57,752 nucleotides of DNA from Methylophilaceae bacterium. GTDB lineage: Bacteria > Pseudomonadota > Gammaproteobacteria > Burkholderiales > Methylophilaceae. Shown here in pieces: positions 45,069 to 54,211 of this stretch; position 1 is the first letter of the stretch; each line of letters begins with the position of its first letter. The notes under the pieces were generated by a model that was not told the origin of the DNA, ran no database searches, and saw only the letters and a program-made list of their open reading frames with translations. A program made the position numbers and the translations under genes. Where the stretch lies: contig JANZZG010000070.1 in NCBI GenBank assembly GCA_026419515.1, forward strand, positions 1 to 57,752. Direction: 5' to 3'.

Positions 45069-46063
45069 TGAGTGAGGAGGGTGTTCGCAAAAGTGCTATC
45101 TTGCTCATGAGTATCGGCGAGGAAGAGGCTGCCGAAGTGCTCAAGTATTTGGGCCCCAAGGAAGTGCAAAAAATCGGGGCGGCCATGGCATCGCTATCGA
45201 ATGTCACGCATGAGGAAATCGAAAAAACCTTGCGTGAATTTCGTAGCGAAACCGAGCAGCGAACCACACTGGGAATGGCTGCCGATAGTTACATTCGCTC
45301 CGTGCTGACCAAGGCACTGGGGGACGACAAGGCGGCCAACTTGATCGAACGCATTTTGCATGGGGGGGATACCAGTGGCATCGAAAGCCTCAAATGGATG
45401 GATGCGGCTTCAGTGGCCGAACTGATCAAAAACGAGCATCCGCAGATCATTGCGACCATTTTGGTTCATCTAGAGTACGATCAAGCCAGCGAAATTCTCA
45501 GTAAGTTTCCTGAAAGATTGCGCAACGACGTAATGCTACGCATTGCGACTTTGGATGGCATTCAGCCCCATGCCTTACGCGAGCTGAATGACGTGTTGAC
45601 CAAGCTGTTGTCGGGCGGCGACCACATCAAGAAAACTGCCATGGGGGGTACCAAGGTTGCGGCGGAGATCCTCAATTACATGGGGGGCGCCATAGAAAGT
45701 GGCGTCATCAATAGCATCAAGGAATTCGATGCCGAGCTCGCGCAAAAAATTCAAGACGAAATGTTTGTTTTCGAAGACATCATCAAGATCGACGATCGTG
45801 GGATTCAGCTATTGTTGCGTGAAATCCAGTCCGAATCCTTGATTGTCGCGCTCAAGGGGGCGACGCCGGAACTGCGTGAGAAAATTTTTAAAAACATGTC
45901 TCAACGTGCCGCTGAAATGCTGCGGGACGATCTCGAAGCCAAGGGACCGGTGCGGCTTTCCGAAGTGGAGGCAGAGCAGAAGGAAATTCTCAAGATCGTC
46001 CGCCGCCTTGCCGATGAGGGCCAGATCGTGCTGGGGGGCAAGGGCGAGGAGACTTTCGTATGA
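45068..46063 (+). CDS. fliG: Flagellar motor switch protein FliG
   Basis: 331 residues. It transmits torque from the stator and switches direction. N-terminal FliF-binding helices, the middle domain with the EHPQIIATILVHL motif and the C-terminal domain with charged residues (FEDIIKIDDRGIQLLLREI) that meet the stator are all present. ATG 45068 shares a base with the fliF TAA. It contains a G7 tract (45362-45368). Confidence 0.97.
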   Translation: MSEEGVRKSAILLMSIGEEEAAEVLKYLGPKEVQKIGAAMASLSNVTHEEIEKTLREFRSETEQRTTLGMAADSYIRSVLTKALGDDKAANLIERILHGGDTSGIESLKWMDAASVAELIKNEHPQIIATILVHLEYDQASEILSKFPERLRNDVMLRIATLDGIQPHALRELNDVLTKLLSGGDHIKKTAMGGTKVAAEILNYMGGAIESGVINSIKEFDAELAQKIQDEMFVFEDIIKIDDRGIQLLLREIQSESLIVALKGATPELREKIFKNMSQRAAEMLRDDLEAKGPVRLSEVEAEQKEILKIVRRLADEGQIVLGGKGEETFV

Positions 46064-46086
46064 GCCGACCCTGGGGGTGAGAATAA

Positions 46087-46737
46087 ATGGCTCGTAATTT
46101 CATTCCAGGGGAAGATTTGGTGGAGGTGCAGCCGTGGGTGCCGCAGGATATCGAGGTCACGCCTCCCGACAAAATACGACCCCCGACTGCCGAGGAGCTG
46201 GAGCAGTTGCGGCGGGATGCCCAGCTGGAAGGGTATGAGGCGGGCCGCGCTGAAGGTTGGGCGGTCGGCTACCAGGAAGGACTGGCGCAGGCCAGAGACG
46301 AGGCAGAACACCTGCGCCAGCTTGCGGATGCGCTGGCGGAAGCATCGCAGCGATTCGAGCAGGAACTGGCCCAGGATCTGCTCGCCCTCGCACTCGATAT
46401 CGCCAAACAAATGTTGCGTCAGGCACTCAAAGTCAAGCCAGAATTGCTGCTGCCGGTCGTGCGCAGTGCCATGGAAAGCTTGCCGCAACATGCGCAGCAC
46501 CCCCACTTGCATTTGCATCCAGAGGATGTGGAATTGGTCCGCCGGATGCTCGAGTCTGAATTGCCGCACGCGGGATGGAAGCTGATCGAAGACGGGCGCG
46601 TTGCGCGGGGGGGGTGCCGGATCGAAACGGCCACCTCGGAATTGGATGCGACTTTGCCGAGCCGTTGGCAGCGAATTGCCAGCGCCTTGGGGCAAGATAA
46701 CGCTTGGTTGGAGGACGAGATATCAACCCCTTCTTAG
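46087..46737 (+). CDS. fliH: Flagellar export regulator FliH
   Basis: 216 residues. It holds the FliI ATPase in check and tethers it at the export gate. The centre carries glycine-spaced repeats ([21 protein letters not shown]), the GxxxG pattern specific to FliH/YscL. The C-terminal half resembles the peripheral stalk of F/V-ATPases. It holds a G8 tract (46607-46614). The fliI start lies inside its 3' end. Confidence 0.93.
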   Translation: MARNFIPGEDLVEVQPWVPQDIEVTPPDKIRPPTAEELEQLRRDAQLEGYEAGRAEGWAVGYQEGLAQARDEAEHLRQLADALAEASQRFEQELAQDLLALALDIAKQMLRQALKVKPELLLPVVRSAMESLPQHAQHPHLHLHPEDVELVRRMLESELPHAGWKLIEDGRVARGGCRIETATSELDATLPSRWQRIASALGQDNAWLEDEISTPS

Positions 46738-48140
46738 AAAATTGCCGCAACTTGATCGGCGAATCCAGAGAGGCACTGCTGCGGGTCACTCCCTGGGGGG
46801 TGAGTGGACGCCTGACGCGAGTGACTGGATTGGTCATGGAAGCTGTGGGGGTCAAAGCGCCGGTAGGAAGTGTATGTGGGGTGATGCTTCCCGATGGCCA
46901 GATGCTGGATGCAGAAGTGGTGGGCTTTTCTGGAGACCGTCTGTTGTTGATGCCTGCCACCGACGTATATGGGATACATCCAGGCACACGTGTGGTGGTG
47001 CTGGAATCTACGCCACCGCCCCCTCAACCCGGTCATCCCGTCCATCTGTTGCGTCGGCGTAGCGAAGACCATGTCAAACAGGTGCCCGTCGGCCCCGAGC
47101 TGCTGGGCCGCGTAGTCGATGGGACGGGTCGTCCGCTTGACCAGCTGGGGCCGCTGCGTCTGGCCGAGCGCGTTCCACTGTATAGCCGGCCGATCAACCC
47201 CCTGAATCGCGCCCCCATCACCCAGATTTTGGATGTCGGCGTGCGTTCGATCAATGCACTGCTACCAGTCGGCCGTGGCCAGCGCATGGGGCTATTCGCC
47301 GGCTCTGGGGTGGGCAAGAGCGTGTTGCTGGGGATGATGGCACGTTACACCAGCGCCGACATCAATGTGGTCGGCCTGATCGGCGAGCGGGGACGTGAGG
47401 TCAAGGAGTTCATCGAACAAATCCTGGGCGAGGAGGGGATGGCACGTTCCGTGGTGGTGGCTGCTCCGGCAGACACCCCGCCTTTGTCCCGTTTGCATGG
47501 AGCGGCCTATGCCACGGCCATAGCGGAATATTTCCGCGACCAGGGCAAGAACGTGCTGCTGATCATGGATTCGTTGACCCGTTTTGCCCAGGCGCAGCGC
47601 GAGATCGCTCTGGCGGTGGGTGAGCCACCTGCCACGCGGGGTTACCCCCCTTCCGTGTTCGCCAAGCTGCCACAACTGGTGGAACGCGCCGGCAACGGCA
47701 TGGAAGGCGGTGGCTCGATTACTGCCTTCTATACCGTGCTGGCGGAAGGGGATGATCAGATGGATCCCATTGCGGATGCTGCACGTGCCATCCTGGATGG
47801 CCATATTGTACTCTCGCGCCAGCTGGCGGATGCCGGCCACTACCCGGCAGTTGACATCGAGGCTTCCATCAGTCGTGCCATGCCTGCGTTGCTCTCGTCT
47901 GACGAATTCGATCGGGTGCGTCGTTTCAAGCGGCTGTATTCCCGTTATCAGCGGAGTCGGGACTTGATCAATGTGGGCGCCTACGTGCGTGGTAGTGACC
48001 CGGAAATCGACGAGGCGATAGCCATGTATCCTGCATTGGAACACTTTTTGCGCCAAGGTATGGATGAACGGGTCGATGTGCATGAAAGCCATGCCCAACT
48101 GGTGGCTCTGCTGGAATCACGACATGAATTGGCAGCGTAG
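46704..48140 (+). CDS. fliI: Flagellum-specific ATPase FliI
   Basis: 478 residues from TTG 46704. It is the hexameric ATPase that helps substrates enter the export gate. Walker [30 protein letters not shown], Walker [19 protein letters not shown] and [18 protein letters not shown] are intact. The start is unclear. The frame has no early ATG; TTG 46704 is the only usual-type codon that gives normal length. The best ribosome site, GGAGG at 46710-46714, instead sits 7 nt before an in-frame ATC at 46722 (472 residues). Either start overlaps fliH, implying translational coupling. Confidence 0.95.
   Translation: MVGGRDINPFLENCRNLIGESREALLRVTPWGVSGRLTRVTGLVMEAVGVKAPVGSVCGVMLPDGQMLDAEVVGFSGDRLLLMPATDVYGIHPGTRVVVLESTPPPPQPGHPVHLLRRRSEDHVKQVPVGPELLGRVVDGTGRPLDQLGPLRLAERVPLYSRPINPLNRAPITQILDVGVRSINALLPVGRGQRMGLFAGSGVGKSVLLGMMARYTSADINVVGLIGERGREVKEFIEQILGEEGMARSVVVAAPADTPPLSRLHGAAYATAIAEYFRDQGKNVLLIMDSLTRFAQAQREIALAVGEPPATRGYPPSVFAKLPQLVERAGNGMEGGGSITAFYTVLAEGDDQMDPIADAARAILDGHIVLSRQLADAGHYPAVDIEASISRAMPALLSSDEFDRVRRFKRLYSRYQRSRDLINVGAYVRGSDPEIDEAIAMYPALEHFLRQGMDERVDVHESHAQLVALLESRHELAA
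46710..46714 (+). promoter_or_regulatory. Ribosome binding site inside fliH pointing to a possible ATC start of fliI
   Basis: GGAGG ends 7 nt before ATC at 46722, the optimal spacing, while TTG 46704 lies upstream of it and has no good site of its own. The next usual-type in-frame codon after 46722 (a TTG near 46752) is too far away for this site. Confidence 0.5.
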
Positions 48141-48170
48141 TAGATATAGAACGTGCGATAACGGCGAACA

Positions 48171-48632
48171 ATGGATGGATTTCGATTGCAGCCGCTGATT
48201 GAATTGGCCGAAGAGCGTAGCCGGCTGGTAGCGCAAGAGCTACAGCGTCTACGCCAGCAATGGGCGGAAGCGGAGCACAAGTTACAACAGCTCAAGTCAT
48301 ACCTGGCCGAGTACCGATCGCGCCTGAATGACAATGTGTGTGATGGGGTGTCGGTGAATGTGATGCGTGATTTTCAGCGTTTCATAGCCAAGCTCGAGCT
48401 TGCCATTCGTGCCCAGGTTGAAGAAGTGGAACGCTACCGTCAGCGCTGGGAGACGACTAAACGTCTCTGGATGGAACGTGAGCGCGAGATCAAGGCTTAC
48501 CATATCCTACGAGAGCGCCACATCCGTCAATTGCAGCACGCCGAAAATAAACGCGAACAGCGTGTCCAGGACGAGTCCGCACAACGCATTGCGTGTTCGC
48601 GTGCAAGGGATCCTTTCGACCCCCCTCAATAG
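48171..48632 (+). CDS. fliJ: Flagellar export chaperone FliJ
   Basis: 153 residues, almost entirely charged alpha-helix with coiled-coil spacing (EERSRLVAQELQRLRQQWAE and EVERYRQRWETTKRLWMERE). This is the FliJ pattern: it acts as the stalk inside the FliI hexamer and contacts FlhA. Its position right after fliI supports the call. The C-terminal 20 residues are polar and disordered. Confidence 0.88.
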   Translation: MDGFRLQPLIELAEERSRLVAQELQRLRQQWAEAEHKLQQLKSYLAEYRSRLNDNVCDGVSVNVMRDFQRFIAKLELAIRAQVEEVERYRQRWETTKRLWMEREREIKAYHILRERHIRQLQHAENKREQRVQDESAQRIACSRARDPFDPPQ

Positions 48633-48685
48633 AGTGGCACGCCATTTGCTTTGGTCAGGATGACGTTTTTTTCGATGCATCACGA

Positions 48686-49726
48686 ATGGCCCCAATCTTA
48701 CTTTCACCTCCTCATGGGGGAACGGTCCTCGCTACGGATTCCGTAATCGAGGCAGAAGGGACCCATCCGCCAGCAACGGCAGGAAATCTGGATTTTGCTG
48801 ACTTGCTGGCCCAGCAGGTGGCTATGTCGCTGTTTTCGGATGACGCCACTCATGCTGCAACGATGTCCCAGTCGGTCGCTATTGACGACCAAGCAATCGC
48901 AGTGGATACGGACCCTACCCAGCTCATGGGAGGCAATGCCGTGTTGTTGTTGCCCTTGCATACGGGGTTGTTCCCTGCACCGCAAAACCTCCACGATGGC
49001 TCGCTTGCCTCTTCTTATGCATTGCCATCGGCAGAGCTCCAGTCACCGGTGGGTGGCAAGGAATTGCCGCTGCGTTCGACTAGAGAGGCGAAATTTGCCG
49101 TAGTGGAGGAAGCGCAGCACCATCCGCGCTTCGAATCTTCCGGCATGACGCCGAACGCTTCATCGGGACAGGGTTCTCTTGTTTCGGAAGCAGGGACGCA
49201 AGGCATGGTCCAGGGATTTTCGGCAGCGTCCAGTATCTCTGCGCCCAGTGTGACGGGGTCGGTCGTCGTCTCTCATGAACTCAAGATAGTTCCACTCGTG
49301 GGTTCGGAGAGCTGGGGGACGGGGCTCGGTGACAAAGTCATTTGGGTACTCAACAATCAGGTGCGTGGTGCCGAAATCCATCTCAACCCACCTGCTTTAG
49401 GCCCACTGGAAGTGCGTATCCAAGTGACGGAGGGCCAGGCCAACCTGGCTTTCATGACGCCTCACCCAACGGTACGTGATGCGATCGAGGCGGCGGCACC
49501 GAGATTGCGCGAAATGTTGGGTGATGTGGGAATATCGATAGGCAATGTTTCCGTGGGCTTGGGTTCTTTCACTCAGCAACCTCCTTCACAGCATTCCGCT
49601 TCCGATGATGGGTCTGGTTGGTCGTTGGCGTCAACCACGAGCTTGGTGGAGTATGGTTCGGTAAACGACACGGTGACACCGCACCAGCGCCCACTTATGC
49701 GCGGCCTGGTTGACCTGTTTGCTTGA
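48686..49726 (+). CDS. fliK: Flagellar hook-length control protein FliK
   Basis: 346 residues. Only the C-terminal hook-length domain is clearly recognisable, with the family motif LNPPALGPLEVRIQV near residue 270 and the following MTPHPTVRDAIEAAAPRLREML. The N-terminal 230 residues are low in complexity and rich in A, S, Q and T, normal for the ruler part. ATG 48686 is chosen; a longer reading overlapping fliJ is possible. It is the last gene before a terminator. Confidence 0.88.
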   Translation: MAPILLSPPHGGTVLATDSVIEAEGTHPPATAGNLDFADLLAQQVAMSLFSDDATHAATMSQSVAIDDQAIAVDTDPTQLMGGNAVLLLPLHTGLFPAPQNLHDGSLASSYALPSAELQSPVGGKELPLRSTREAKFAVVEEAQHHPRFESSGMTPNASSGQGSLVSEAGTQGMVQGFSAASSISAPSVTGSVVVSHELKIVPLVGSESWGTGLGDKVIWVLNNQVRGAEIHLNPPALGPLEVRIQVTEGQANLAFMTPHPTVRDAIEAAAPRLREMLGDVGISIGNVSVGLGSFTQQPPSQHSASDDGSGWSLASTTSLVEYGSVNDTVTPHQRPLMRGLVDLFA

Positions 49727-49750
49727 GCTTTTTCTCGTCTGACTTAAAAT

Positions 49751-49776
49751 GAGCGCCTTGGTGGCGCTTTTCTTTT
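49751..49776 (+). terminator. Rho-independent terminator after fliK
   Basis: AGCGCC / GGCGCT (49752-49757 with 49763-49768), 5-nt loop, then TTTCTTTTT. It splits the block into fliFGHIJK and fliLMNOPQR units. Confidence 0.85.
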
Positions 49777-49859
49777 TAAAATCAAATTGTTAGACTTATC
49801 CTGTGCATCCCCGGGTGGATGGTTTGTTGTTTTTATGACGACACTACCTGATAAATCGC

Positions 49860-49892
49860 ATAAAAAACATGAGCAAACCACTTGTTTTTTAT
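49860..49892. repeat. 10-bp perfect inverted repeat upstream of fliL
   Basis: ATAAAAAACA (49860-49869) and TGTTTTTTAT (49883-49892), 13-nt spacer, inside an AT-rich island (about 49770-49930). This could be a regulator site or a folded leader. CGATAA at 49911-49916 resembles part of a FliA -10 box but lacks a matching -35. I see no full promoter. Confidence 0.5.
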
Positions 49893-49974
49893 ATGAATTG
49901 GGTTTATAAACGATAACACTTGGCTAAAAGTGTCCGCTCAGCACGAGCGGATCGGATTTGAATGGAGTAATGCT

Positions 49975-50481
49975 ATGGCTGAACAAAAATCTGGTGACCA
50001 GGAAGCTCCAGCCCCGAAGTCGAAAAAAATGCTGATCATCATCATCGTGGTGGTCGTCTTGCTAGCCGTCGCTGGGGGGGCGGCCGTGATGCTGTTGGGG
50101 GGGGGCAAGAAGCACAGTAAAGACGATGAGGTGTCCGCAGAATCCAAAAAGGTCAAAACCGTCGTGGTGCCCTTTGAGGAAAAATTTACGGTCAATTTGC
50201 GCTCCGATGATGGATCGAACCATTATCTGCAAGTCCCCAAGATCGAGCTGGAAGTCTATGACGCTGAAGTGGCCAAGGCCATAGACGAGAAAAAGTCCAA
50301 AATTCGTGATCGCATCAACAGCACGCTGCGAAGTAAATCCATGAGCGAAATGCAGCAACCTGGGAGCGATCTCAAGCTCAAGGAGGAGTTGCGATCCGTG
50401 ATCAATGATGCGCTGGAAATCAAGTCCCCGAGCAAGGGTGTCAAGGAAGTACTGCTGCCGGATTCCTTCATCGTGCAGTGA
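49975..50481 (+). CDS. fliL: Flagellar basal-body-associated protein FliL
   Basis: 168 residues. It has a cytoplasmic start, one transmembrane helix (MLIIIIVVVVLLAVAGGAAVMLLG) and a periplasmic FliL domain (about 70-168, VPFEEKFTVNL...HYLQVPKIELEVYD). It surrounds and supports stator units. GGAG precedes ATG 49975. The codons just after the helix contain G7 and G9 runs. It is the first gene of fliLMNOPQR. Confidence 0.94.
   Translation: MAEQKSGDQEAPAPKSKKMLIIIIVVVVLLAVAGGAAVMLLGGGKKHSKDDEVSAESKKVKTVVVPFEEKFTVNLRSDDGSNHYLQVPKIELEVYDAEVAKAIDEKKSKIRDRINSTLRSKSMSEMQQPGSDLKLKEELRSVINDALEIKSPSKGVKEVLLPDSFIVQ
50074..50105 (+). repeat. Two poly-G tracts (G7 and G9) in fliL
   Basis: G7 at 50074-50080 and G9 at 50097-50105 lie within 32 bp of coding sequence, encoding Gly-rich linker residues after the membrane helix. 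Runs this long can slip during replication and would frameshift fliL. Confidence 0.6.
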
Positions 50482-50496
50482 ACGGTAAGGCCTGGT

Positions 50497-51501
50497 ATGG
50501 CTGACGATATTCTGTCACAGGAAGAAGTGGATGCCCTGCTGAGGGGCGTCAGCGGAGAACCTGAAGTCGAAGAGGATGCGGCCGAGGATGATGGGAGTCC
50601 CAAGCCGTACAACCTGGCGAGTCAGGATAAGATCGTACGTGGGCGCATGCCCACCATGGAGGTCATCAATGAGCGCTTTGCACGTAATTTCAGGATAGGA
50701 CTATTCAATTTCACCCGTCGCACCGCAGAAATCTCCATAGGGCCGGTCAGGCTGATGAAATACGCGGAGTTCGTGCGCAACCTGGTCGTGCCGACCAATC
50801 TCAACATGGTGCACATTCATCCTTTGCGCGGGACGGCGTTATTGATTTTCGACCCCAATCTGGTTTTCCTGGTGGTGGATAATTTGTTTGGGGGGGATGG
50901 CCGATTCCACATGCGGGTCGAGGGACGAGACTTCACGCCGACCGAGCAGCGCATCATCCAGAATCTACTCCGAGTGGCCATGGAGGAGCTGAAAAAAGCC
51001 TGGGAGCCCGTCTATCCGGTCGAGTTCGAATATATCCGTTCGGAGATGAACACCCAGTTTGCCAACATCGCTACACCCAGCGAAGTGGTCGTCACCACCA
51101 CCTTCAACATCGAGATCGGCTCGGCGGGCGGCGATTTTCACGTCTGTCTGCCCTATGCTATGATTGAGCCGATTCGCGACCTGCTCTATGAAGGAATGCA
51201 GGGCGATCGCATGGAGCTGGACGAACGTTGGGTTAGCTTTCTCACCAAACAGGTGCAGCAGACGGAGGTCAAGCTGGTGGCGAACTTAAGTCAGGTGGAG
51301 TTGACGGTTCGGGAGTTGCTCAACATGAAGGTGGGAGACGTGATTGCGCTCGATCTTCAGGATTCCATTACGGCCTTTGTAGAAGGCGTACCAGTCCTAG
51401 AATGCAATTATGGGGTGTATAACGGTCAGTATGCACTCAAAGTCAGGCGCTTTCTGACTGCGGAAGATTCTGGCTGCGGAAACTATGGTGTAATGGGTTA
51501 G
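50497..51501 (+). CDS. fliM: Flagellar motor switch protein FliM
   Basis: 334 residues. The N-terminal CheY-binding peptide (DDILSQEEVDALL) is intact, so the switch should respond to CheY-P. The CheC-like middle domain includes the FliG-binding PTMEVINERFARNFR and GGDGR motifs. The C-terminal SpoA domain (about 250-320) joins FliN. It holds a G7 tract (50890-50896) in LFGGDG. Confidence 0.97.
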   Translation: MADDILSQEEVDALLRGVSGEPEVEEDAAEDDGSPKPYNLASQDKIVRGRMPTMEVINERFARNFRIGLFNFTRRTAEISIGPVRLMKYAEFVRNLVVPTNLNMVHIHPLRGTALLIFDPNLVFLVVDNLFGGDGRFHMRVEGRDFTPTEQRIIQNLLRVAMEELKKAWEPVYPVEFEYIRSEMNTQFANIATPSEVVVTTTFNIEIGSAGGDFHVCLPYAMIEPIRDLLYEGMQGDRMELDERWVSFLTKQVQQTEVKLVANLSQVELTVRELLNMKVGDVIALDLQDSITAFVEGVPVLECNYGVYNGQYALKVRRFLTAEDSGCGNYGVMG

Positions 51502-51505
51502 TCAG

Positions 51506-51961
51506 ATGGCCGAAGACGAAGCAAACGCGGTTCCGGAAGACCCCAGCACGGGAGAGAACGAACAGTTCACTGCGGATGACTGGGCGGCCGCCATGGCTGA
51601 GCAGGCCGCTGCCGAGGCGCAGGCCCGGCCTGCGGCGTCGGCTTCTGCCGCAGTATTCAACAACATTACGCCCGATCCCGGGATCATTCCTCCGGAAGCT
51701 GCCAAAAATCTTGAGCTGGTGATGGATATCCCGGTCCAGATGACGGTGGAACTGGGGCGTACCCGTATGCCGATCCGCCAGTTACTTCAATTGGCCCAAG
51801 GATCGGTGGTCGAGCTCAATGAAATGGCAGGGGAGCCCCTCGACGTGTTCGTCAACGGATGCCTGGTGGCACAAGGTGAAGTCGTCGTGGTCAACGAGAA
51901 GTTTGGCATTCGCCTCACCGACATCATTACCCCATCCGAACGACTGAAAAAACTCAGATGA
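51506..51961 (+). CDS. fliN: Flagellar motor switch protein FliN
   Basis: 151 residues. An acidic, alanine-rich extension of about 65 residues precedes a C-terminal SpoA domain (LELVMDIPVQMTVELGRTRM, GSVVELNEMAGEPLDVFVNG, FGIRLTDII), forming the lower C-ring. It begins 4 nt after fliM and overlaps fliO by 4 nt. Confidence 0.96.
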   Translation: MAEDEANAVPEDPSTGENEQFTADDWAAAMAEQAAAEAQARPAASASAAVFNNITPDPGIIPPEAAKNLELVMDIPVQMTVELGRTRMPIRQLLQLAQGSVVELNEMAGEPLDVFVNGCLVAQGEVVVVNEKFGIRLTDIITPSERLKKLR

Positions 51962-52404
51962 TCCCCATTTTGACCTGGGGGGCACGCGTAGCAGCCACGA
52001 CCGCACCACTTCTGTTCCCGCTCACCGAGGCTTGGGCGACGGATCGGGCGCAGCCGGTGGTTTCACCTTGGGTGAGTTCCTTACAGATGTTGTTGGGGCT
52101 TGGCTTGGTACTGGCACTCATCGCCGCCACCGCCTGGCTGTTGCGCCGGCTCGCACCAGGGCAGGTGGCGGGCCGTGGTGACCTGCGGGTGGTGGCTGCA
52201 GTCGCGGTGGGGCCCAAGGAACGTGTGGTGCTGGTGGACGTGGGTGAAACGCGACTGGTGCTCGGTGTGGCGCCAGGCAGTGTGACCCGACTGCATGAGA
52301 TGCCGCGGCCTGCCCAGCCGGATCACCCGGCTCAGTCCTCGATTACCCCTCCCATGGTGAGCAAGTTCAAGGAAATACTGGCCGCGCGCAAGGAGGGCAA
52401 GTGA
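51958..52404 (+). CDS. fliO: Flagellar biosynthetic protein FliO
   Basis: 148 residues. A probable signal-like start and one strong membrane helix ([19 protein letters not shown]) are followed by a cytoplasmic FliO domain ([25 protein letters not shown]). It helps FliP assemble. ATG 51958 overlaps the fliN TGA by 4 nt. Its own stop overlaps the fliP start. Confidence 0.9.
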   Translation: MIPILTWGARVAATTAPLLFPLTEAWATDRAQPVVSPWVSSLQMLLGLGLVLALIAATAWLLRRLAPGQVAGRGDLRVVAAVAVGPKERVVLVDVGETRLVLGVAPGSVTRLHEMPRPAQPDHPAQSSITPPMVSKFKEILAARKEGK

Positions 52405-53144
52405 AACGCCGTCTACAATCAGGATTGCTGGCCGCCCTGCTGCTGCCTGCGTTCGCCTTGGCCGAACAGGGCATTCCTGCTTTCACCAGTACGCCGGGTC
52501 CGGGAGGGGCTACCAGCTATTCGTTGTCGCTGCAGACGCTGATTCTGCTCACGGCGCTGACCTTCCTTCCGGCCGTGTTGCTGATGATGACGGCCTTTAC
52601 CCGTATCGTGATCGTACTGGCCCTGTTGCGCCAGGCCATCGGTACCATGCAGTCGCCACCCAATCAGGTGTTGATCGGGCTCTCCCTGTTTTTGACCTTT
52701 TTCGTCATGTCCCCGGTGTTCGACAAGATTTACGTCGAAGCCTATCAGCCTTATGCCGCCGACAAGATCAATCTGGTCCAGGCGCTCGAAAAAGGTGCGG
52801 AACCCCTCAAGGAGTTCATGCTGCGCCAGACGCGCAAGGATGACCTGGCACTGTTCGTCAAGATTTCGAAAAGTCCGCCGCTGGATGGCCCCGAAGCCGT
52901 GCCGCTGAAAATCCTGGTGCCGGCCTATGTGATCTCGGAACTCAAGACCGCCTTCCAGATCGGGTTCGTGATTTTCATTCCTTTCCTCATCATCGACTTG
53001 GTGGTGGCCAGTGTGCTGATGTCGATGGGGATGATGATGCTATCACCGATCACCATCTCTTTTCCGTTCAAGCTGATGCTGTTCGTGCTGGTGGATGGCT
53101 GGAGTCTCATCATCGGTTCCCTGGTGCAGAGTTTCTACACATGA
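52401..53144 (+). CDS. fliP: Flagellar export gate protein FliP
   Basis: 247 residues. A cleavable signal peptide ([21 protein letters not shown]) comes first, then four membrane helices. Family blocks include [29 protein letters not shown] and [25 protein letters not shown]. It forms the pore with FliQ and FliR. The start is GTG 52401, sharing bases with the fliO TGA. Confidence 0.97.
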   Translation: MKRRLQSGLLAALLLPAFALAEQGIPAFTSTPGPGGATSYSLSLQTLILLTALTFLPAVLLMMTAFTRIVIVLALLRQAIGTMQSPPNQVLIGLSLFLTFFVMSPVFDKIYVEAYQPYAADKINLVQALEKGAEPLKEFMLRQTRKDDLALFVKISKSPPLDGPEAVPLKILVPAYVISELKTAFQIGFVIFIPFLIIDLVVASVLMSMGMMMLSPITISFPFKLMLFVLVDGWSLIIGSLVQSFYT

Positions 53145-53413
53145 TGACGCCAGAAACCGTGTTGACCCTCATCGAACATGCCCTCGAGATCGGGGTGCTG
53201 GTTTCCGCGCCCATGCTGGGTGCCGCACTCGTGACGGGGTTGCTGGTCAGCCTGTTTCAGGCGGCCACGCAGATCAATGAAATGACGCTCTCCTTCATCC
53301 CCAAACTGCTGGTGCTGGTCGTGGTGCTGGTAATAGCGGGGCCCTGGATGCTCGGTCTCATGGTGGATTACATGCGTCGCCTGTTCATTGGCATCCCTGG
53401 GTTGATTGGATAA
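53141..53413 (+). CDS. fliQ: Flagellar export gate protein FliQ
   Basis: 90 residues with two hydrophobic helices, typical FliQ length. It overlaps fliP by 4 nt. The core [23 protein letters not shown] is the family hallmark. Confidence 0.97.
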   Translation: MMTPETVLTLIEHALEIGVLVSAPMLGAALVTGLLVSLFQAATQINEMTLSFIPKLLVLVVVLVIAGPWMLGLMVDYMRRLFIGIPGLIG

Positions 53414-53425
53414 ACGCACACTTTC

Positions 53426-54211
53426 ATGTTGACGGTGACCTCCACTCAATTGGATGCATGGCTGGCAGGGTTTTTCTGGCCATTTTTCCGCATTCTGGCG
53501 CTCGTGGCGGCAGCTCCTTTGCTGGGCGCGCGTGGGATACCGGCGAGCGTCAAGATATCTTTGGCATTTGCGATCACGCTGGTGGTGGCGCCGTTGCTGC
53601 CCCCCATGCCCCAGGTAGCACCGGCTTCCCCGGCTGGACTTCTGATACTAGTGCAGCAGCTATTGATCGGTTATGGCATGGGGTTGGCAGTTCGGATTGC
53701 TTTCATCGCCGTCGAAATGGCAGGACACATCGTCGGGTTACAGATGGGGCTCGGATTCGCCACTTTCTTCGATCCCCAGAATTCGGCCCAGATTCCCATA
53801 CTGGGGCAATTCTTGAGCGTGATGGCAATGCTATTGTTTCTCGCCATCAATGGACATCTGGTGATGATCGCGGCATTGGTGGAAAGCTTCCATACCCTGC
53901 CGGTCGGTTTGCCGGTAGCAATTGACGGCTGGAAAGCCTTGGCGCTTGCCGGAAGTCAGATTTTTGCCTGGGGTGTGTTGCTGGCCTTGCCGGTTCTGGC
54001 CGCCCTTATGATGACCAATGTCGCGCTTGCCGTCCTCACTCGGGCAGCTCCGCAGCTCAACATCTTCGTGGTGGGATTTCCGATAACGCTTGCCGTCGGC
54101 CTGATCGTGCTCGCCTTGTCGTTGCCCTATTTCCTTCCCGTGTTCAACGACATGGTGCAGCACTCCATGCGCATCATGCTGAATCTGGCACAACCCGCGG
54201 CACAGCCATGA
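53426..54211 (+). CDS. fliR: Flagellar export gate protein FliR
   Basis: 261 residues with about six membrane segments (FFWPFFRILALVAAAPLLG at the start, VGFPITLAVGLIVLALSLPYFLPVF near the end). It completes the FliPQR pore. Its stop overlaps the next, unrecognised gene by 4 nt, which ties that gene to the export operon. Confidence 0.96.
   Translation: MLTVTSTQLDAWLAGFFWPFFRILALVAAAPLLGARGIPASVKISLAFAITLVVAPLLPPMPQVAPASPAGLLILVQQLLIGYGMGLAVRIAFIAVEMAGHIVGLQMGLGFATFFDPQNSAQIPILGQFLSVMAMLLFLAINGHLVMIAALVESFHTLPVGLPVAIDGWKALALAGSQIFAWGVLLALPVLAALMMTNVALAVLTRAAPQLNIFVVGFPITLAVGLIVLALSLPYFLPVFNDMVQHSMRIMLNLAQPAAQP

Noticed and set aside
49815-49835. Sigma-54-like site TGGATGGTTTGTTGTT before fliL
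   Set aside because: The essential GC of the -12 element is GT and the -24 element matches poorly, so I do not call it.
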